Under the pieces are notes generated by a model. The model ran no database searches. It saw only the letters and a list, made by a program, of their open reading frames with translations, and had not been told where the DNA came from. 64,000 nucleotides of DNA, from positions 62,001 through 126,000 of the forward strand of contig NZ_CP090438.1 in NCBI RefSeq assembly GCF_021441885.1. Direction: 5' to 3'. Positions 1-13,677 of this stretch are shown here, one piece after another (position 1 is the first letter of the stretch; each line of letters starts with the position of its first letter). The DNA is from Vibrio maritimus (GTDB lineage Bacteria > Pseudomonadota > Gammaproteobacteria > Enterobacterales > Vibrionaceae). The translations under genes and the position numbers were made by a program.

Positions 1-147
1 TCTTAATAAAGAGCGGTATCAAATTAGGTTTCAATGAAACGAAGTGACCATTGAATCGAAAGATTCAGCACAGTCAATTCAAACATTACTTATGTAATGT
101 TCAGTATTCATTGAGCCTCCCCTATTTATTTAGGGAATCAAAACTTT
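1..147 (+). other. rRNA operon leader (pre-16S)
   Basis: This stretch directly precedes the mature 16S rRNA and has no coding potential. It is presumably the transcribed leader of the rRNA operon, and the promoters would lie upstream of the window. I did not find a convincing P1/P2-type promoter inside it. Confidence 0.5.
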
Positions 148-1699
<1,552 letters not shown>

Positions 1700-1765
1700 T
1701 ACGAAAGATTATTGCGATGAGTGTTCACACAGATTGATACGGTTTATGAATTAAAGACGATGCTT

Positions 1766-1842
1766 GGGTCTGTAGCTCAGGTGGTTAGAGCGTTCGCCTG
1801 ATAAGCGAGAGGTCGGTGGTTCAAGTCCACTCAGACCCACCA
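1766..1842 (+). tRNA. ileT: tRNA-Ile (GAT)
   Basis: A 77-nt cloverleaf in the 16S-23S spacer. The acceptor stem GGGTCTG pairs with CAGACCC, the anticodon loop CTGATAA reads GAT, the T-loop is TTCAAGT, and CCA is encoded. Together with the following tRNA-Ala it forms the classic spacer pair of gammaproteobacterial rRNA operons. It is released from the rRNA precursor by processing. Confidence 0.97.
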
Positions 1843-1882
1843 ATCTTCCTCCCAGATGATTGGCGGTAAGCATCACACTGAT

Positions 1883-1958
1883 GGGGCTATAGCTCAGCTG
1901 GGAGAGCGCCTGCCTTGCACGCAGGAGGTCAGCAGTTCGATCCTGCTTAGCTCCACCA
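1883..1958 (+). tRNA. alaT: tRNA-Ala (TGC)
   Basis: A 76-nt cloverleaf. The acceptor GGGGCTA pairs with TAGCTCC through one wobble, the anticodon loop CTTGCAC reads TGC, and CCA is encoded. It lies 40 nt after tRNA-Ile in the 16S-23S spacer and is cotranscribed with the rRNAs. Confidence 0.97.
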
Positions 1959-2251
1959 TCTTTAAGTGTTTTCTCTTTGAGAATATTTAAAAATGGTTTC
2001 TTTCTTTAAATAGAAAGCAAATCTCGTTCTTTAAAAATTTGGAAAGCTGACGAATAACATTTGATTAATGTTATTCAATTAAAAGTTCTCAAATCCTATA
2101 TCGAAAGATGTAGGTACCAACACACATTCAAGTGTTCTTGGAATTTGAGTCCGGCAAAATCGAGTCTGCATCATGTATAAAAATTGCAGACAACTTTGGT
2201 TGTTTGATTAAACAATCTCATGGTTTCATCTGAAACTCTTTGGGGTTGTAT
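1959..2251 (+). other. tRNA-Ala to 23S spacer with boxA-like antiterminator
   Basis: Transcribed spacer without genes. At about 2025-2036 it contains CGTTCTTTAAAA followed by ATTTGGAAAGCTGA. This closely resembles the spacer boxA element that loads the Nus antitermination complex in enterobacterial rRNA operons. The last 13 bases before 23S (TTTGGGGTTGTAT) pair with sequence just after 23S (ATACAACACCCAAA, 5138-5151). This would form the RNase III processing stalk. Confidence 0.7.
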
Positions 2252-5139
<2,888 letters not shown>

Positions 5140-5264
5140 ACAACACCCAAAGGGTTTTGATGGACTCAAAGTAAGAACATTGAATGTGTATGAGAACACA
5201 TTAACAGCTTTCCAGATATTTTGGCTTTTAGCTTTTTTGAAAAGCTGAAAACCAAAGCAGAATT

Positions 5265-5384
5265 TGCTTGGCGACCATAGCGTTGTGGACCCACCTGACT
5301 CCATGCCGAACTCAGAAGTGAAACGCAATAGCGCCGATGGTAGTGTGGGGCTTCCCCATGTGAGAGTAGGACATCGCCAGGCTT
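5265..5384 (+). rRNA. rrf: 5S ribosomal RNA
   Basis: A 120-nt 5S rRNA. TGCTTGGCGACCATAGCG at the 5' end pairs with the 3' CGCCAGGC, and the conserved CCGAACTCAGAAGTGAAACG is present. It lies 125 nt after the 23S gene in the same operon. Confidence 0.97.
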
Positions 5385-5452
5385 TAAATACTGTTACTTG
5401 CAATAGTAAGTAACCACATCATCAGTGTACTAATCTGTTGATGACAATTTGT

Positions 5453-5543
5453 GGAGAGATGGCTGAGTGGTCGAAAGCACCGGTCTTGAAAACCGGCAAC
5501 CGTTAATAGCGGTTCTAGGGTTCAAATCCCTATCTCTCCGCCA
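5453..5543 (+). tRNA. tRNA-Ser (TGA)
   Basis: A 91-nt class II tRNA. The acceptor GGAGAGA pairs with TCTCTCC, the anticodon loop CTTGAAA reads TGA, the long variable arm is CAACCGTTAATAGCGGTTC, and CCA is encoded. It begins 68 nt after 5S with no T-run terminator between them, and a strong terminator follows it. It is therefore most likely the distal tRNA of this rRNA operon. Confidence 0.97.
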
Positions 5544-5549
5544 CATTAG

Positions 5550-5581
5550 AAAGCCCGCTGAGAAATCAGCGGGCTTTTTTC
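5550..5581 (+). terminator. Rho-independent terminator of the rRNA operon
   Basis: A 12-bp stem AAAGCCCGCTGA closes on a GAAA loop and is followed by a T-run. It lies directly after tRNA-Ser. Confidence 0.92.
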
Positions 5582-5696
5582 TTATCTGCAACTCTTCAAA
5601 AAACCCATACTTACTGCTTACCTGACTAACCCTTCCGTTTAATGGTATTGTCTGTCACAGTGAGCATCAGTTTCTATTTCTAGAGGTATCTGAGGT

Positions 5697-6689
5697 TTGA
5701 GTTCCAGCCCGTATGAGCCAACGTTGGCAATAAAAAAACTGATTGGTGAAACGCATCGAGTGATCTCTAAAGAGCCGATACAGAGCCTTTGGAGTGGCTA
5801 TGGACAGTTGTTTAGAGTAACTACGGACAATCCAGGGCTGCCAAGTATGGTCATTAAGTCAATCGACTTGCCAGAGCTGGCGCCGGAGTATCATCCGAAA
5901 GGATGGAACACCCAGTTATCGAACGAGAGAAAATTAAAGTCCTATCAGGTTGAGTTTAATTGGTATCGGCAATACGTCTCTCAAATGCCTTTTGGCTGGG
6001 CACCAGGCTGTTTAGCAGCGATCAACCATGGTTCGCACTATGATCTCGTTTTGGAGGATCTCAGGCTTCAAGAACGTGCGAGAGTGGTAAAAAAACCAAC
6101 GACGGATGAAGTAAAAGCCGTATTGAGCTGGCTAGCCCGCTTTCATGCCTTTTGGCTCGATACGAAGCCTGTAGGCCTTTGGGAGCAGGGAACCTATTGG
6201 CATTTGCCTACCCGCCCCGACGAATGGCAAGCAATGACGCCAAGCCGATACAAACAGGCGGCTAAGCGTATTGATGACATACTTAATCGCTGTCGATATC
6301 AGACCTTGGTGCATGGTGATGCGAAGCTTGCTAATTTTTGCTTTAATCAATCAGGCTCCGAGGTCAGCGCGGTGGATTTCCAATACGTTGGCGGTGGTGT
6401 GGGCGTAAAAGATGTGGCTCTGTTCTTCACTACAGTACTCAACTTCGATGATGCGCAGCTATCGATCGACGACTATGTTGAGTTTTACTTTCAAGCGCTG
6501 AAGGTGGCTTTAGAGGAATATCAACCCGACGTTGACTCTAATGATGTGTGTCAGGAGTGGCGCGCGTTATTGGGGCTGGCATGGGCGGATTATCAACGAT
6601 TTTTGCTTGGTTGGAGCCCCGTTCATACCAGAGTGAATGCCTTTACTAATCGACTCACTCTTCAAGCATTAGACGATTTCCAGCTATAA
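5697..6689 (+). CDS. Phosphotransferase of the choline/aminoglycoside kinase-like superfamily
   Basis: A 330-residue soluble protein with the protein-kinase-like phosphotransferase fold. The Brenner motif HGD is at 206-208 with Asn213 downstream, and the metal-binding DFQ is at about 227-229. This is the pattern of APH/choline-kinase and ecdysteroid-kinase-like families. The start is a TTG, supported by AGAGGT at 5682-5687 with 9 nt spacing. It is a single-gene unit between the rRNA operon and the haem operon and shares a bidirectional terminator with hemY. The substrate cannot be deduced; a small-molecule hydroxyl is most likely. Confidence 0.8.
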   Translation: MSSSPYEPTLAIKKLIGETHRVISKEPIQSLWSGYGQLFRVTTDNPGLPSMVIKSIDLPELAPEYHPKGWNTQLSNERKLKSYQVEFNWYRQYVSQMPFGWAPGCLAAINHGSHYDLVLEDLRLQERARVVKKPTTDEVKAVLSWLARFHAFWLDTKPVGLWEQGTYWHLPTRPDEWQAMTPSRYKQAAKRIDDILNRCRYQTLVHGDAKLANFCFNQSGSEVSAVDFQYVGGGVGVKDVALFFTTVLNFDDAQLSIDDYVEFYFQALKVALEEYQPDVDSNDVCQEWRALLGLAWADYQRFLLGWSPVHTRVNAFTNRLTLQALDDFQL

Positions 6690-6716
6690 AAAAAGCTCCC
6701 AAGGGAGCTTTTTATG
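6687..6716. terminator. Bidirectional terminator between phosphotransferase gene and hemY
   Basis: AAAAAAGCTCCC, a two-base loop, then GGGAGCTTTTT. A-runs and T-runs on both sides suit termination of both convergent genes. Confidence 0.88.
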
Positions 6717-6730
6717 CATAGACTGATAGC

Positions 6731-7912
6731 TTATTTACTTTCGATTAGGGTCAATGCCTTACGAGAAACTTCACCTGCTGCTTTAGTCAGGTTCTGCTTC
6801 TCTAATGTGTCTGCTAAATAGGCGTAGTCAGAGACATCTGGGCGGATAGATAACGCACGCTCGAAATGACGCTGTGCTTCTGGCCATTTTTCATCACGGA
6901 AATAGAACTGTGCTAATGCGCTTTGTGCTTTTGCATTATCTGGTTGCTTCTTCACGACATCTTCGAGCATCACAACAACGGGATGCGCGTCTGCTAGGTT
7001 AAGTTCTGGTAGCAACGTATACAGCTCGTCATGCCCCTGCTTCTTGAGCGTCTCTTTGATAACCGTAAACGCTTCTGCGTCTGCCTTACGAGCGATAAGC
7101 TGCTTGGTGAAGCATCCGACTAAGTGCGTGCTTTGGCGTGTCTTACGAGGTAGTTTATTCCAATGGCTGATTAAGCCTTCACTGCCTTGCTGGCTAGCGA
7201 TGTCTTCAAGCAGACCACACTGAGCTCGCTCTTCTAATTCCGCTTGCTCTTCAGTATCGATGAGTTTTGCTTTGTTTAGCTTAGGCAGAAGATCAATCAG
7301 AGCCTGCCATTCGCCAAGTTCGCGATAGGTTGTCTTCAGTAGGCTTAAAACGATGGTGTTACTTGGGTGTTCAGCTTTTAATGTCTCAAGAGTCGACGCT
7401 GCGACTTCCCATTCTTCTTCGCGGACTGCTTGTTTAGCTCGAGTAAGCTGCACGGCCAGCTCAGAGTTTTCTTGTTGAGAAGCAAGATCTAGGTAGTGGT
7501 CACGCTTTGCTTTATCGCCTTGTCCCAACGCTGCCTCTGACGCCACCAGATAACACAGTAGTGGCATGTCGTGGTAATTCGCCCAGCGAGTTACTTTCTT
7601 CTCTGCGAGCTTCCAGTCACCCTCTAGTAGCTTAACGATACCTTCATTGGTATAGCGGCGAGAGCGACGCATTTTGCGCACACTAAAGTAATTAAAGGTG
7701 GTCACACTGGTGTAGAGAATTTTCTTGATGATGTACTCAAGTAGAAACAGTGCTGCAAGCGCAGCGATCACAAACACTACAAGCGTGGTGACACTCATCT
7801 CGATGGTCTTATCAGCAATCGAGATCAGCACATAGCCTTGTTGACCGGAAAACTGCGTACCAACAAATAGACCTGCGCCAAGGACGACGAAGAGAAAAAT
7901 TAATCGAATCAT
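6731..7912 (-). CDS. hemY: HemY, membrane TPR protein of the haem operon
   Basis: A 393-residue inner-membrane protein. It has two N-terminal hydrophobic segments (about 1-20 and 40-62), a basic stretch with a KMRRSRR motif, and a helical tetratricopeptide-type C-terminus. This is the enterobacterial HemY family (HemY_N plus TPR), which is not the protoporphyrinogen oxidase called HemY in Bacillus. It is the last gene of hemC-hemD-hemX-hemY and shares one base with hemX. The role is thought to be scaffolding of late haem enzymes, but the biochemical function is not established. Confidence 0.93.
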   Translation of the reverse strand: MIRLIFLFVVLGAGLFVGTQFSGQQGYVLISIADKTIEMSVTTLVVFVIAALAALFLLEYIIKKILYTSVTTFNYFSVRKMRRSRRYTNEGIVKLLEGDWKLAEKKVTRWANYHDMPLLCYLVASEAALGQGDKAKRDHYLDLASQQENSELAVQLTRAKQAVREEEWEVAASTLETLKAEHPSNTIVLSLLKTTYRELGEWQALIDLLPKLNKAKLIDTEEQAELEERAQCGLLEDIASQQGSEGLISHWNKLPRKTRQSTHLVGCFTKQLIARKADAEAFTVIKETLKKQGHDELYTLLPELNLADAHPVVVMLEDVVKKQPDNAKAQSALAQFYFRDEKWPEAQRHFERALSIRPDVSDYAYLADTLEKQNLTKAAGEVSRKALTLIESK

Positions 7913-9096
7913 TATTTCTCCTCCGTGATGATGGTAGTGACTTCACGGCGTAAACGCTCGCTGATCACGTCAGACAGCTTCGCTTGCGTTTCTAGCTTAA
8001 CTGGATAGTCGACCTGAATGTTTTGTTGACTAAGCTTGCCAAGTGCAGCGTTAAACTCTTTGACGCTATTGTTATCCATATCGAAGAAGGATTCTGACCA
8101 CTCTTCAGCCGTCTCTAGCGACATCTTGTAGATCTCACCTTGCTCCTCGTAGGTCGCACGAATCGCGGTCTCGATTTTAGACTTGATGTTTTCTCTCAAA
8201 TAGAAGTGCTGCTCAGGAGACAATAGCGGAATCACATTCCCGTCGCGGCTGCGGAAGGTAATGAAGTTTTCTGAGAAATCCTTCAGTGATGTCATTAGGT
8301 TGTCTTGCCAGTCATAGATGTCTTGCGATACTTGGCGCTTCTCAACAGCAGGGGCATCAGGAAGGATCGCATTAGCCAGCGGAAGTTGGTCGACTTGGCG
8401 CTGCAGTGAGGTTAAGCGTAGTACTAGCCCGTCACGGTCAATCAAAGGCACGGTACGAAGCTTAGTAATGTCGTTTGCCATGGATTGACGTAGGGATACA
8501 AGGCTTGGGTCGTTTAGCGCAGCGATACGTTGGTCCGCACTTTCCATCAAGCGTGTCGCACTGACGACATCATGCTCCAAAAACAGTTTGCGGCCCGCCA
8601 GTTTAACCAGGTAATCCGCTTCTGCTAACAGCCAGTCATTAGGACGGCGACCTTTTACATCCGCCACGGCAAGTTGCAGGCTTTCAATGCTCTTTTTCTG
8701 CTGGCCAAGCACGACTTCGGCTTTGTGGGTCATGGTTTTTGCTTGTTCCAGCGTATCTGCCTGAACCTGCTGCATCTCAGAACTCAATGAGCTTTGTGAT
8801 GCTTTAATCTGTGCTTCAAGCCTTGCAATGCGAGCTTCATAATCGCCCGCTTGCTTTTGCATCATGAACGTCATGCCACCACCAAGCAGCAGTGCAAGGA
8901 TAATGGCTGCGGTACCGAGCTTCACGCCGCGCTTACCCTGCTTTTCTTCAAATTCAGGTGATTTAGGTTGCGAGCTTTCTGCTTCCGATGCTGGCGCTTC
9001 AGGCTCGATCGATTCTTGGGTGTTCTCTGGGGCTAGAGTAGTAACGTCTTGTTTGTCTTCCGACTGGATTTGCTCGTCTTTATTTTTGTTCGTCAT
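7912..9096 (-). CDS. hemX: HemX, uroporphyrinogen-III C-methyltransferase-like membrane protein
   Basis: A 394-residue protein with an acidic, disordered N-terminus (1-50), one transmembrane helix at about 58-80, then a long helical, partly coiled-coil periplasmic region. This is the HemX family. Despite the common database name, it lacks the SAM-binding motifs of true uroporphyrinogen methyltransferases. It overlaps hemD by 17 nt and hemY by 1 nt, so translation is probably coupled. Its role in tetrapyrrole synthesis is inferred from this conserved operon. Confidence 0.93.
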   Translation of the reverse strand: MTNKNKDEQIQSEDKQDVTTLAPENTQESIEPEAPASEAESSQPKSPEFEEKQGKRGVKLGTAAIILALLLGGGMTFMMQKQAGDYEARIARLEAQIKASQSSLSSEMQQVQADTLEQAKTMTHKAEVVLGQQKKSIESLQLAVADVKGRRPNDWLLAEADYLVKLAGRKLFLEHDVVSATRLMESADQRIAALNDPSLVSLRQSMANDITKLRTVPLIDRDGLVLRLTSLQRQVDQLPLANAILPDAPAVEKRQVSQDIYDWQDNLMTSLKDFSENFITFRSRDGNVIPLLSPEQHFYLRENIKSKIETAIRATYEEQGEIYKMSLETAEEWSESFFDMDNNSVKEFNAALGKLSQQNIQVDYPVKLETQAKLSDVISERLRREVTTIITEEK

Positions 9097-9838
9097 TGTT
9101 AAGTCCTGTTTTTAGACGCTGGAGAGCAGCAAATAGAGTAGAGTTCGATGCACCTTGGGTGTTCGTTACGTTATTAAATCCCTGTGTCATCGCGAGATTA
9201 GCGATTCGTTCACTTGGAACCAAAAGCTGATGTTGTCTTAACCAGTCATGGTTTGACTCTGGTACTTGAGACAGCAAATATTCAAGTTGTTCACCGCTTG
9301 TGACCACTAACGTGTCAGTTTTACTATCTTGCCAGTGCTCGAGGGCTTGTTTATCGAACGAGCGATACTGACGCTGATACATTTCCAGATATTGCACATA
9401 TGCACCGCGTTTCGTCAACTGCTCGTAAATGAGTTCACGCCCGCCATTACCTCGGAGGATGGTCACGACTTGTCCTGAAATCTGTGCAAGCTCTGGCAAA
9501 GCGAGCAGGTGCTCACTGTCGCTTATCGAGGGATAGTTTACGTTTTGTTGTACCAGTTTGCTTAATTCATGTGCGGTTTTTTGACCAACGCCAAGATAAA
9601 TAGCCTGTTTAGGCGCGCAAACGGAGGTGCGGTTGAGGTAGTGCTCTAGACCTTGCACTGCGTATTGGCTGACGGCGATGACGATGTCTGATTGACAAAA
9701 GTGCGCACTGTCGGCTGCTTGAATAGTGGGAAAAGAAATGTCAATAAGAGGATAGTGGAGGGCAAAGCCCCCCATACGTTCGATTTGTTTACAGAGTTCG
9801 GCACCTTGGGTTTCAGGCCTTGTTACCAGTACTCTCAT
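9080..9838 (-). CDS. hemD: Uroporphyrinogen-III synthase
   Basis: A 252-residue soluble enzyme that cyclises hydroxymethylbilane to uroporphyrinogen III with inversion of ring D. The sequence is divergent, as usual for this family. It shows the N-terminal VLVTRPETQG motif and the two-lobed HEM4 organisation. It lies 6 nt after hemC, which makes its substrate, and overlaps hemX. Confidence 0.94.
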   Translation of the reverse strand: MRVLVTRPETQGAELCKQIERMGGFALHYPLIDISFPTIQAADSAHFCQSDIVIAVSQYAVQGLEHYLNRTSVCAPKQAIYLGVGQKTAHELSKLVQQNVNYPSISDSEHLLALPELAQISGQVVTILRGNGGRELIYEQLTKRGAYVQYLEMYQRQYRSFDKQALEHWQDSKTDTLVVTSGEQLEYLLSQVPESNHDWLRQHQLLVPSERIANLAMTQGFNNVTNTQGASNSTLFAALQRLKTGLNNDEQK

Positions 9839-9844
9839 CTCGCA

Positions 9845-10783
9845 TTACTCGTGATCTTGATAGAGTTTCTCTAGAATTTCTTTTGCGCCGTCGTTTAGGA
9901 GCTGGTTAGCAAGTTGCACACCTAACGCTTCGGCATCTTTGCGACTACCTTGGATTTCACCGCGAATGATTTTGCTACCATCGGGTTCACCCACTAAAGC
10001 GCGTAGCCAGATGTAGTCGCCATCAATTAAAGAATAGCTGCCGATTGGAACCTGGCAGCCACCTTCAAGAGTTAGGTTCATTGCGCGCTCGCAGCGTACG
10101 CGGTCTGCCGTTTCTGCATGGTTCAAAGGCTCAAGTAGCTTGATAAGGCGCTCATCATCGAGGCGGCACTCAATGCCAACTGCACCTTGACCAACGGCAG
10201 GTAGCGATTCTTCTGGCTCGATAAAGCTGCGAATGCGAGACTCAAGCTCTAAGCGCTTAAGACCTGCTGCGGCGAGAATTATGGCGTCGTACTCACCGTT
10301 GTCGAGTTTGCCTAGACGGGTGCCGACATTGCCTCGTAGCTCCTTGATGATGAGGTCTGGGCGCTGCTCTTTTAGCTGGCATTGTCTGCGCAAGCTACAC
10401 GTGCCCACGACAGCGCCTTGTGGTAGTTCGCTAATGCTCGCATAGGTATTAGAGACAAATGCGTCGCGCGGGTCTTCGCGCTCACAGATAGTGACTAGAC
10501 CAAGCCCCTCAGGAAAGTCGACAGGCACATCTTTCATCGAGTGAACCGCGAGGTCAGCACGACCTTCAAGCATCGCCACTTCGAGCTCTTTTACGAAAAG
10601 TCCTTTACCGCCAACCTTGGCAAGTGGGGTATCTAAAATGACATCACCTTTGGTCACCATTGTCACCAACTCAACCTCGAGTCCTGGGTGCGCAGCAATC
10701 AGGGCATCTTTTACATAGTGAGCCTGCCACAAAGCAAGTGGGCTTTTTCGGGTGGCAATTCGAATTGGCTGAGTCTGTGTCAT
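9845..10783 (-). CDS. hemC: Porphobilinogen deaminase (hydroxymethylbilane synthase)
   Basis: A 312-residue cytosolic enzyme that joins four porphobilinogens into hydroxymethylbilane. Recognisable motifs are RIATRKSPLALWQ at the N-terminus and the basic RRQCQLK. Cys243, in LEGGCQVPIG, carries the dipyrromethane cofactor. It is the first gene of hemCDXY and is transcribed away from cyaA, as in Escherichia coli. A CRP-like site lies in the shared upstream region. Confidence 0.98.
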   Translation of the reverse strand: MTQTQPIRIATRKSPLALWQAHYVKDALIAAHPGLEVELVTMVTKGDVILDTPLAKVGGKGLFVKELEVAMLEGRADLAVHSMKDVPVDFPEGLGLVTICEREDPRDAFVSNTYASISELPQGAVVGTCSLRRQCQLKEQRPDLIIKELRGNVGTRLGKLDNGEYDAIILAAAGLKRLELESRIRSFIEPEESLPAVGQGAVGIECRLDDERLIKLLEPLNHAETADRVRCERAMNLTLEGGCQVPIGSYSLIDGDYIWLRALVGEPDGSKIIRGEIQGSRKDAEALGVQLANQLLNDGAKEILEKLYQDHE

Positions 10784-11126
10784 ATCGTTCTCGTAAACTT
10801 CTAGGTGGTTTCAATAGCGTAATCGTACCATCGACTCTATGAAATGCTTAGTGATTTCCCAATACCCAAAGTGAGGGATAACTTCACCGATCACAAATAT
10901 TATCAATACTGTGAGTTTAATCGCATTTGTTGTGGTAACTACTGTTAGAATTGTCCGCTATGATTTGGAAGGCTAAACCAAGTCCCGCATTAGTGGGTAT
11001 GAGTTGTCGTAGTGCCGAGTATTGCTTTACCGCCTATAATAAAAATGTTACATTGATCACGTTTTGAACGCTCTTTTGTTTAAAACCTATGCAAAATAGC
11101 AGTTAGATTGAATCTAGGAATCACCC
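10784..11126. other. hemC-cyaA divergent intergenic region
   Basis: A 343-bp non-coding region that must hold the promoters of both the haem operon and cyaA. The CRP-like site is listed separately. A TATGAT -10-like hexamer lies at 10959-10964 on the plus strand without a convincing -35. I found no small gene here. Confidence 0.6.
10910..10925. promoter_or_regulatory. Putative cAMP-CRP binding site
   Basis: TGTGAGTTTAATCGCA matches TGTGA-N6-TCACA at nine of ten consensus positions. In Escherichia coli CRP-cAMP represses cyaA from a site at its promoter. A similar feedback role here is inferred, and an effect on hemC is also possible. Confidence 0.65.
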
Positions 11127-13661
11127 TTGCAGGCATACACTCAAACTCTCATCCAAAGGTTAGATACCCTTAACCAGCAGCGTATTGAGCGCGCGCTGGC
11201 GCTTATGGATCTCCAAGGACAGCGTGTATTCCAACTGATTCCAGCCCTTTTCCATTTCAATCACCCCATTATCCCTGGCTTCTATGAAGCAGAAAGCCCA
11301 TGCGGTCTGTTTGGTTTTGAAGCGAATGCTCTACAGCAGCAGTTCCTTGATGACATCGCCTTAGCGCTTGGTCAACCACTCCCTGAGCCGACAGAGAATG
11401 ACATCCTTGGTCTTTACACCATGGGTAGTACCTCATCGATTGGTCAAAGTACCTCGAGTGACTTGGATATCTGGGTGTGTATTTCACCTGAGATGTCGAC
11501 CAAGTCTCGTGAGAAACTCAGCAATAAATGCTTGTTGATCACCGACTGGGCCAAAGGGCTAGGGGTGGAAGCGAACTTCTTCTTGATGGATGAGGAGCGT
11601 TTTCGCAGCAACATCTCTGAGGAGATGACGGGCGACAACTGTGGCTCCTCACAACACCTGCTATTGCTTGACGAATTCTATCGCTCAGCCGTTAGGCTGG
11701 GTGGTCAGCGACTATTGTGGCAAATTGTTCCCCCTGAGATGGAGGAATGCTACGAGGATTATGTCGCTGAAATGTGCCAAAAAGGTCACATCAATTGCGA
11801 TGAGTGGATCGACTTCGGTCGCTTAAATCGCATCCCAGCGGAAGAGTACTTTGGCTCTAGCCTATGGCAGCTCTATAAGAGTATCGACTCACCGTATAAA
11901 TCGGTGTTAAAGGCGATCCTACTTGAGGCCTATTCTTGGGAATATCCACATACGCAACTGCTAAGCATCGACACCAAGCGTCGCTTCTTTGCCCATGAGC
12001 CTGATCTCTACGGGATGGATGCCTACTACCTGATGCTTGAGAAGGTGACTCGATACCTTGAACGTATCGGAGACTCCACGCGTCTCGACCTTGTTCGCCG
12101 CTGTTTCTATCTCAAAACACACGAGAAGCTTTCTCGTGAACCAGGCATTGGCTCTATGCCATGGCGCCGTGAAGCGCTGTCGCACATGACGACAAAATGG
12201 AACTGGTCACTTGAGGTATTGCAAGAGCTAGACGATCGCCGTAATTGGAAGGTTGAGCAGGTGATGCGCGTTCACAACGACTTGCTCGATGCGCTCATGC
12301 TTAGCTATCGTAACCTTATCCAGTTTGCACGACGCAATGACATTACTTCTGCAATCAGCCCACAAGATATCAGTATCTTGGCGCGTAAGCTGTATGCGGC
12401 ATTTGAGGTGTTGCCGGGTAAGGTAACTCTGCTCAATCCGCAGATCTCGCCTGACTTACACGAGCCTGACCTTACCTTTATCGAGGTGCAGGAAGGTAAG
12501 AGCTATCAATCAGGCTGGTACCTGTACAAGCAACCGTTGATCCCACACCGAATCTTGGGTCAAGCACCACTCGAGCATAACGAGTATCTCAGTAAGCTCG
12601 TGGCGTGGGCGTTTTTTAATGGCTTGATCACTGAGTCAACACGACTCAATTCTGTGGTGCGTGATGCTCATATTGATATCGACAAGTTCTATCAAATGGT
12701 GAGCGATCTAAGAAACACCTTCTCACTGCGCAAGCGCCGCCCGAGTATGCAGGCGCTTGGTAGCCCGTGTGAAATAAGCCAGTTGGCGATGTTCATCAAC
12801 TTTGAGAACGACCCAACCAAGGACTTGTCGGCAAAAGCCTCTAAAGTGGACCTCAAAAACGTTGATATCCTGAGTTTTGGTAGCGAAGGGCAGAGCCTCA
12901 TCGGCTCTGTTGATCTGGTCTATCGCAACTCTTGGCATGAAGTGCGTACCCTTCATTTTGAAGGTGATACCGCTATGCTTGATGCGCTGAAGACGGTGTT
13001 GGGTAAGATGCACCAAGATGCGCTGCCGCCAGAGTCTGTCGACGTTTTCTGTTACAGCAAGAACCTTCGTGGTGTGCTGAGAAATACCGTCTACCAACTT
13101 CTCGCCGAGTGTATTGAATTGAGATTGAAGCCGATCGACCAAGAGAAGCGTCGTCGTTTCAAAGCACTCAAAGTCGCGAATCAGATGTATGGCTTATTCT
13201 TTGAGCGTCGCGGTGTGTCAGTCCAAAAGCTTGAGAACTCGGTGGACTTCTATCGCAGCATCTCGACCAATAAGCTGCAAGGCTCGCCACTGCTCATGCT
13301 TGATCGTGAAGAAGAGTATCAGCTTCCAGAAGTGGTCGATGGGTTTGCGAGTGAGGGCTTGATTCAGTTCTTCTTTGAAGACACGGATAACGGCTTCAAC
13401 ATCTATGTGTTGGATGAGTCGAATCAGGTGGAGGTTTACCACCAGATGCGTGGCAGTAAAGATGAGATGATCGCGAGTGTGAACAGCTTCTACACCTCCA
13501 ATGTGGATAATGGTGGAGAGGTGTCATCGAAACTGATTAACTTTAACCTTCCTCAGTACTACCAGTTAGTGCATGCCGAGGAGGGAGAACCTTACATCAT
13601 TCCTTATCGTAATGATGGTGGCTCTCCAAACTCGAGAAACTCAAAAGCCGTTAATGCGTAA
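11127..13661 (+). CDS. cyaA: Class I adenylate cyclase
   Basis: An 844-residue protein of the enterobacterial class I family that makes cAMP from ATP. The nucleotidyltransferase-type catalytic motif GSTSSIGQSTSSDLDIWV lies at about 100-117, with the acidic DLD at 112-114. The C-terminal half is the regulatory region controlled by the glucose phosphotransferase system in enterobacteria. The start is TTG, as in Escherichia coli cyaA, and the N-terminus aligns with that family. It is divergent from hemC and convergent with cyaY. Confidence 0.97.
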   Translation: MQAYTQTLIQRLDTLNQQRIERALALMDLQGQRVFQLIPALFHFNHPIIPGFYEAESPCGLFGFEANALQQQFLDDIALALGQPLPEPTENDILGLYTMGSTSSIGQSTSSDLDIWVCISPEMSTKSREKLSNKCLLITDWAKGLGVEANFFLMDEERFRSNISEEMTGDNCGSSQHLLLLDEFYRSAVRLGGQRLLWQIVPPEMEECYEDYVAEMCQKGHINCDEWIDFGRLNRIPAEEYFGSSLWQLYKSIDSPYKSVLKAILLEAYSWEYPHTQLLSIDTKRRFFAHEPDLYGMDAYYLMLEKVTRYLERIGDSTRLDLVRRCFYLKTHEKLSREPGIGSMPWRREALSHMTTKWNWSLEVLQELDDRRNWKVEQVMRVHNDLLDALMLSYRNLIQFARRNDITSAISPQDISILARKLYAAFEVLPGKVTLLNPQISPDLHEPDLTFIEVQEGKSYQSGWYLYKQPLIPHRILGQAPLEHNEYLSKLVAWAFFNGLITESTRLNSVVRDAHIDIDKFYQMVSDLRNTFSLRKRRPSMQALGSPCEISQLAMFINFENDPTKDLSAKASKVDLKNVDILSFGSEGQSLIGSVDLVYRNSWHEVRTLHFEGDTAMLDALKTVLGKMHQDALPPESVDVFCYSKNLRGVLRNTVYQLLAECIELRLKPIDQEKRRRFKALKVANQMYGLFFERRGVSVQKLENSVDFYRSISTNKLQGSPLLMLDREEEYQLPEVVDGFASEGLIQFFFEDTDNGFNIYVLDESNQVEVYHQMRGSKDEMIASVNSFYTSNVDNGGEVSSKLINFNLPQYYQLVHAEEGEPYIIPYRNDGGSPNSRNSKAVNA

Positions 13662-13677
13662 TGACTATCGATTGGGG

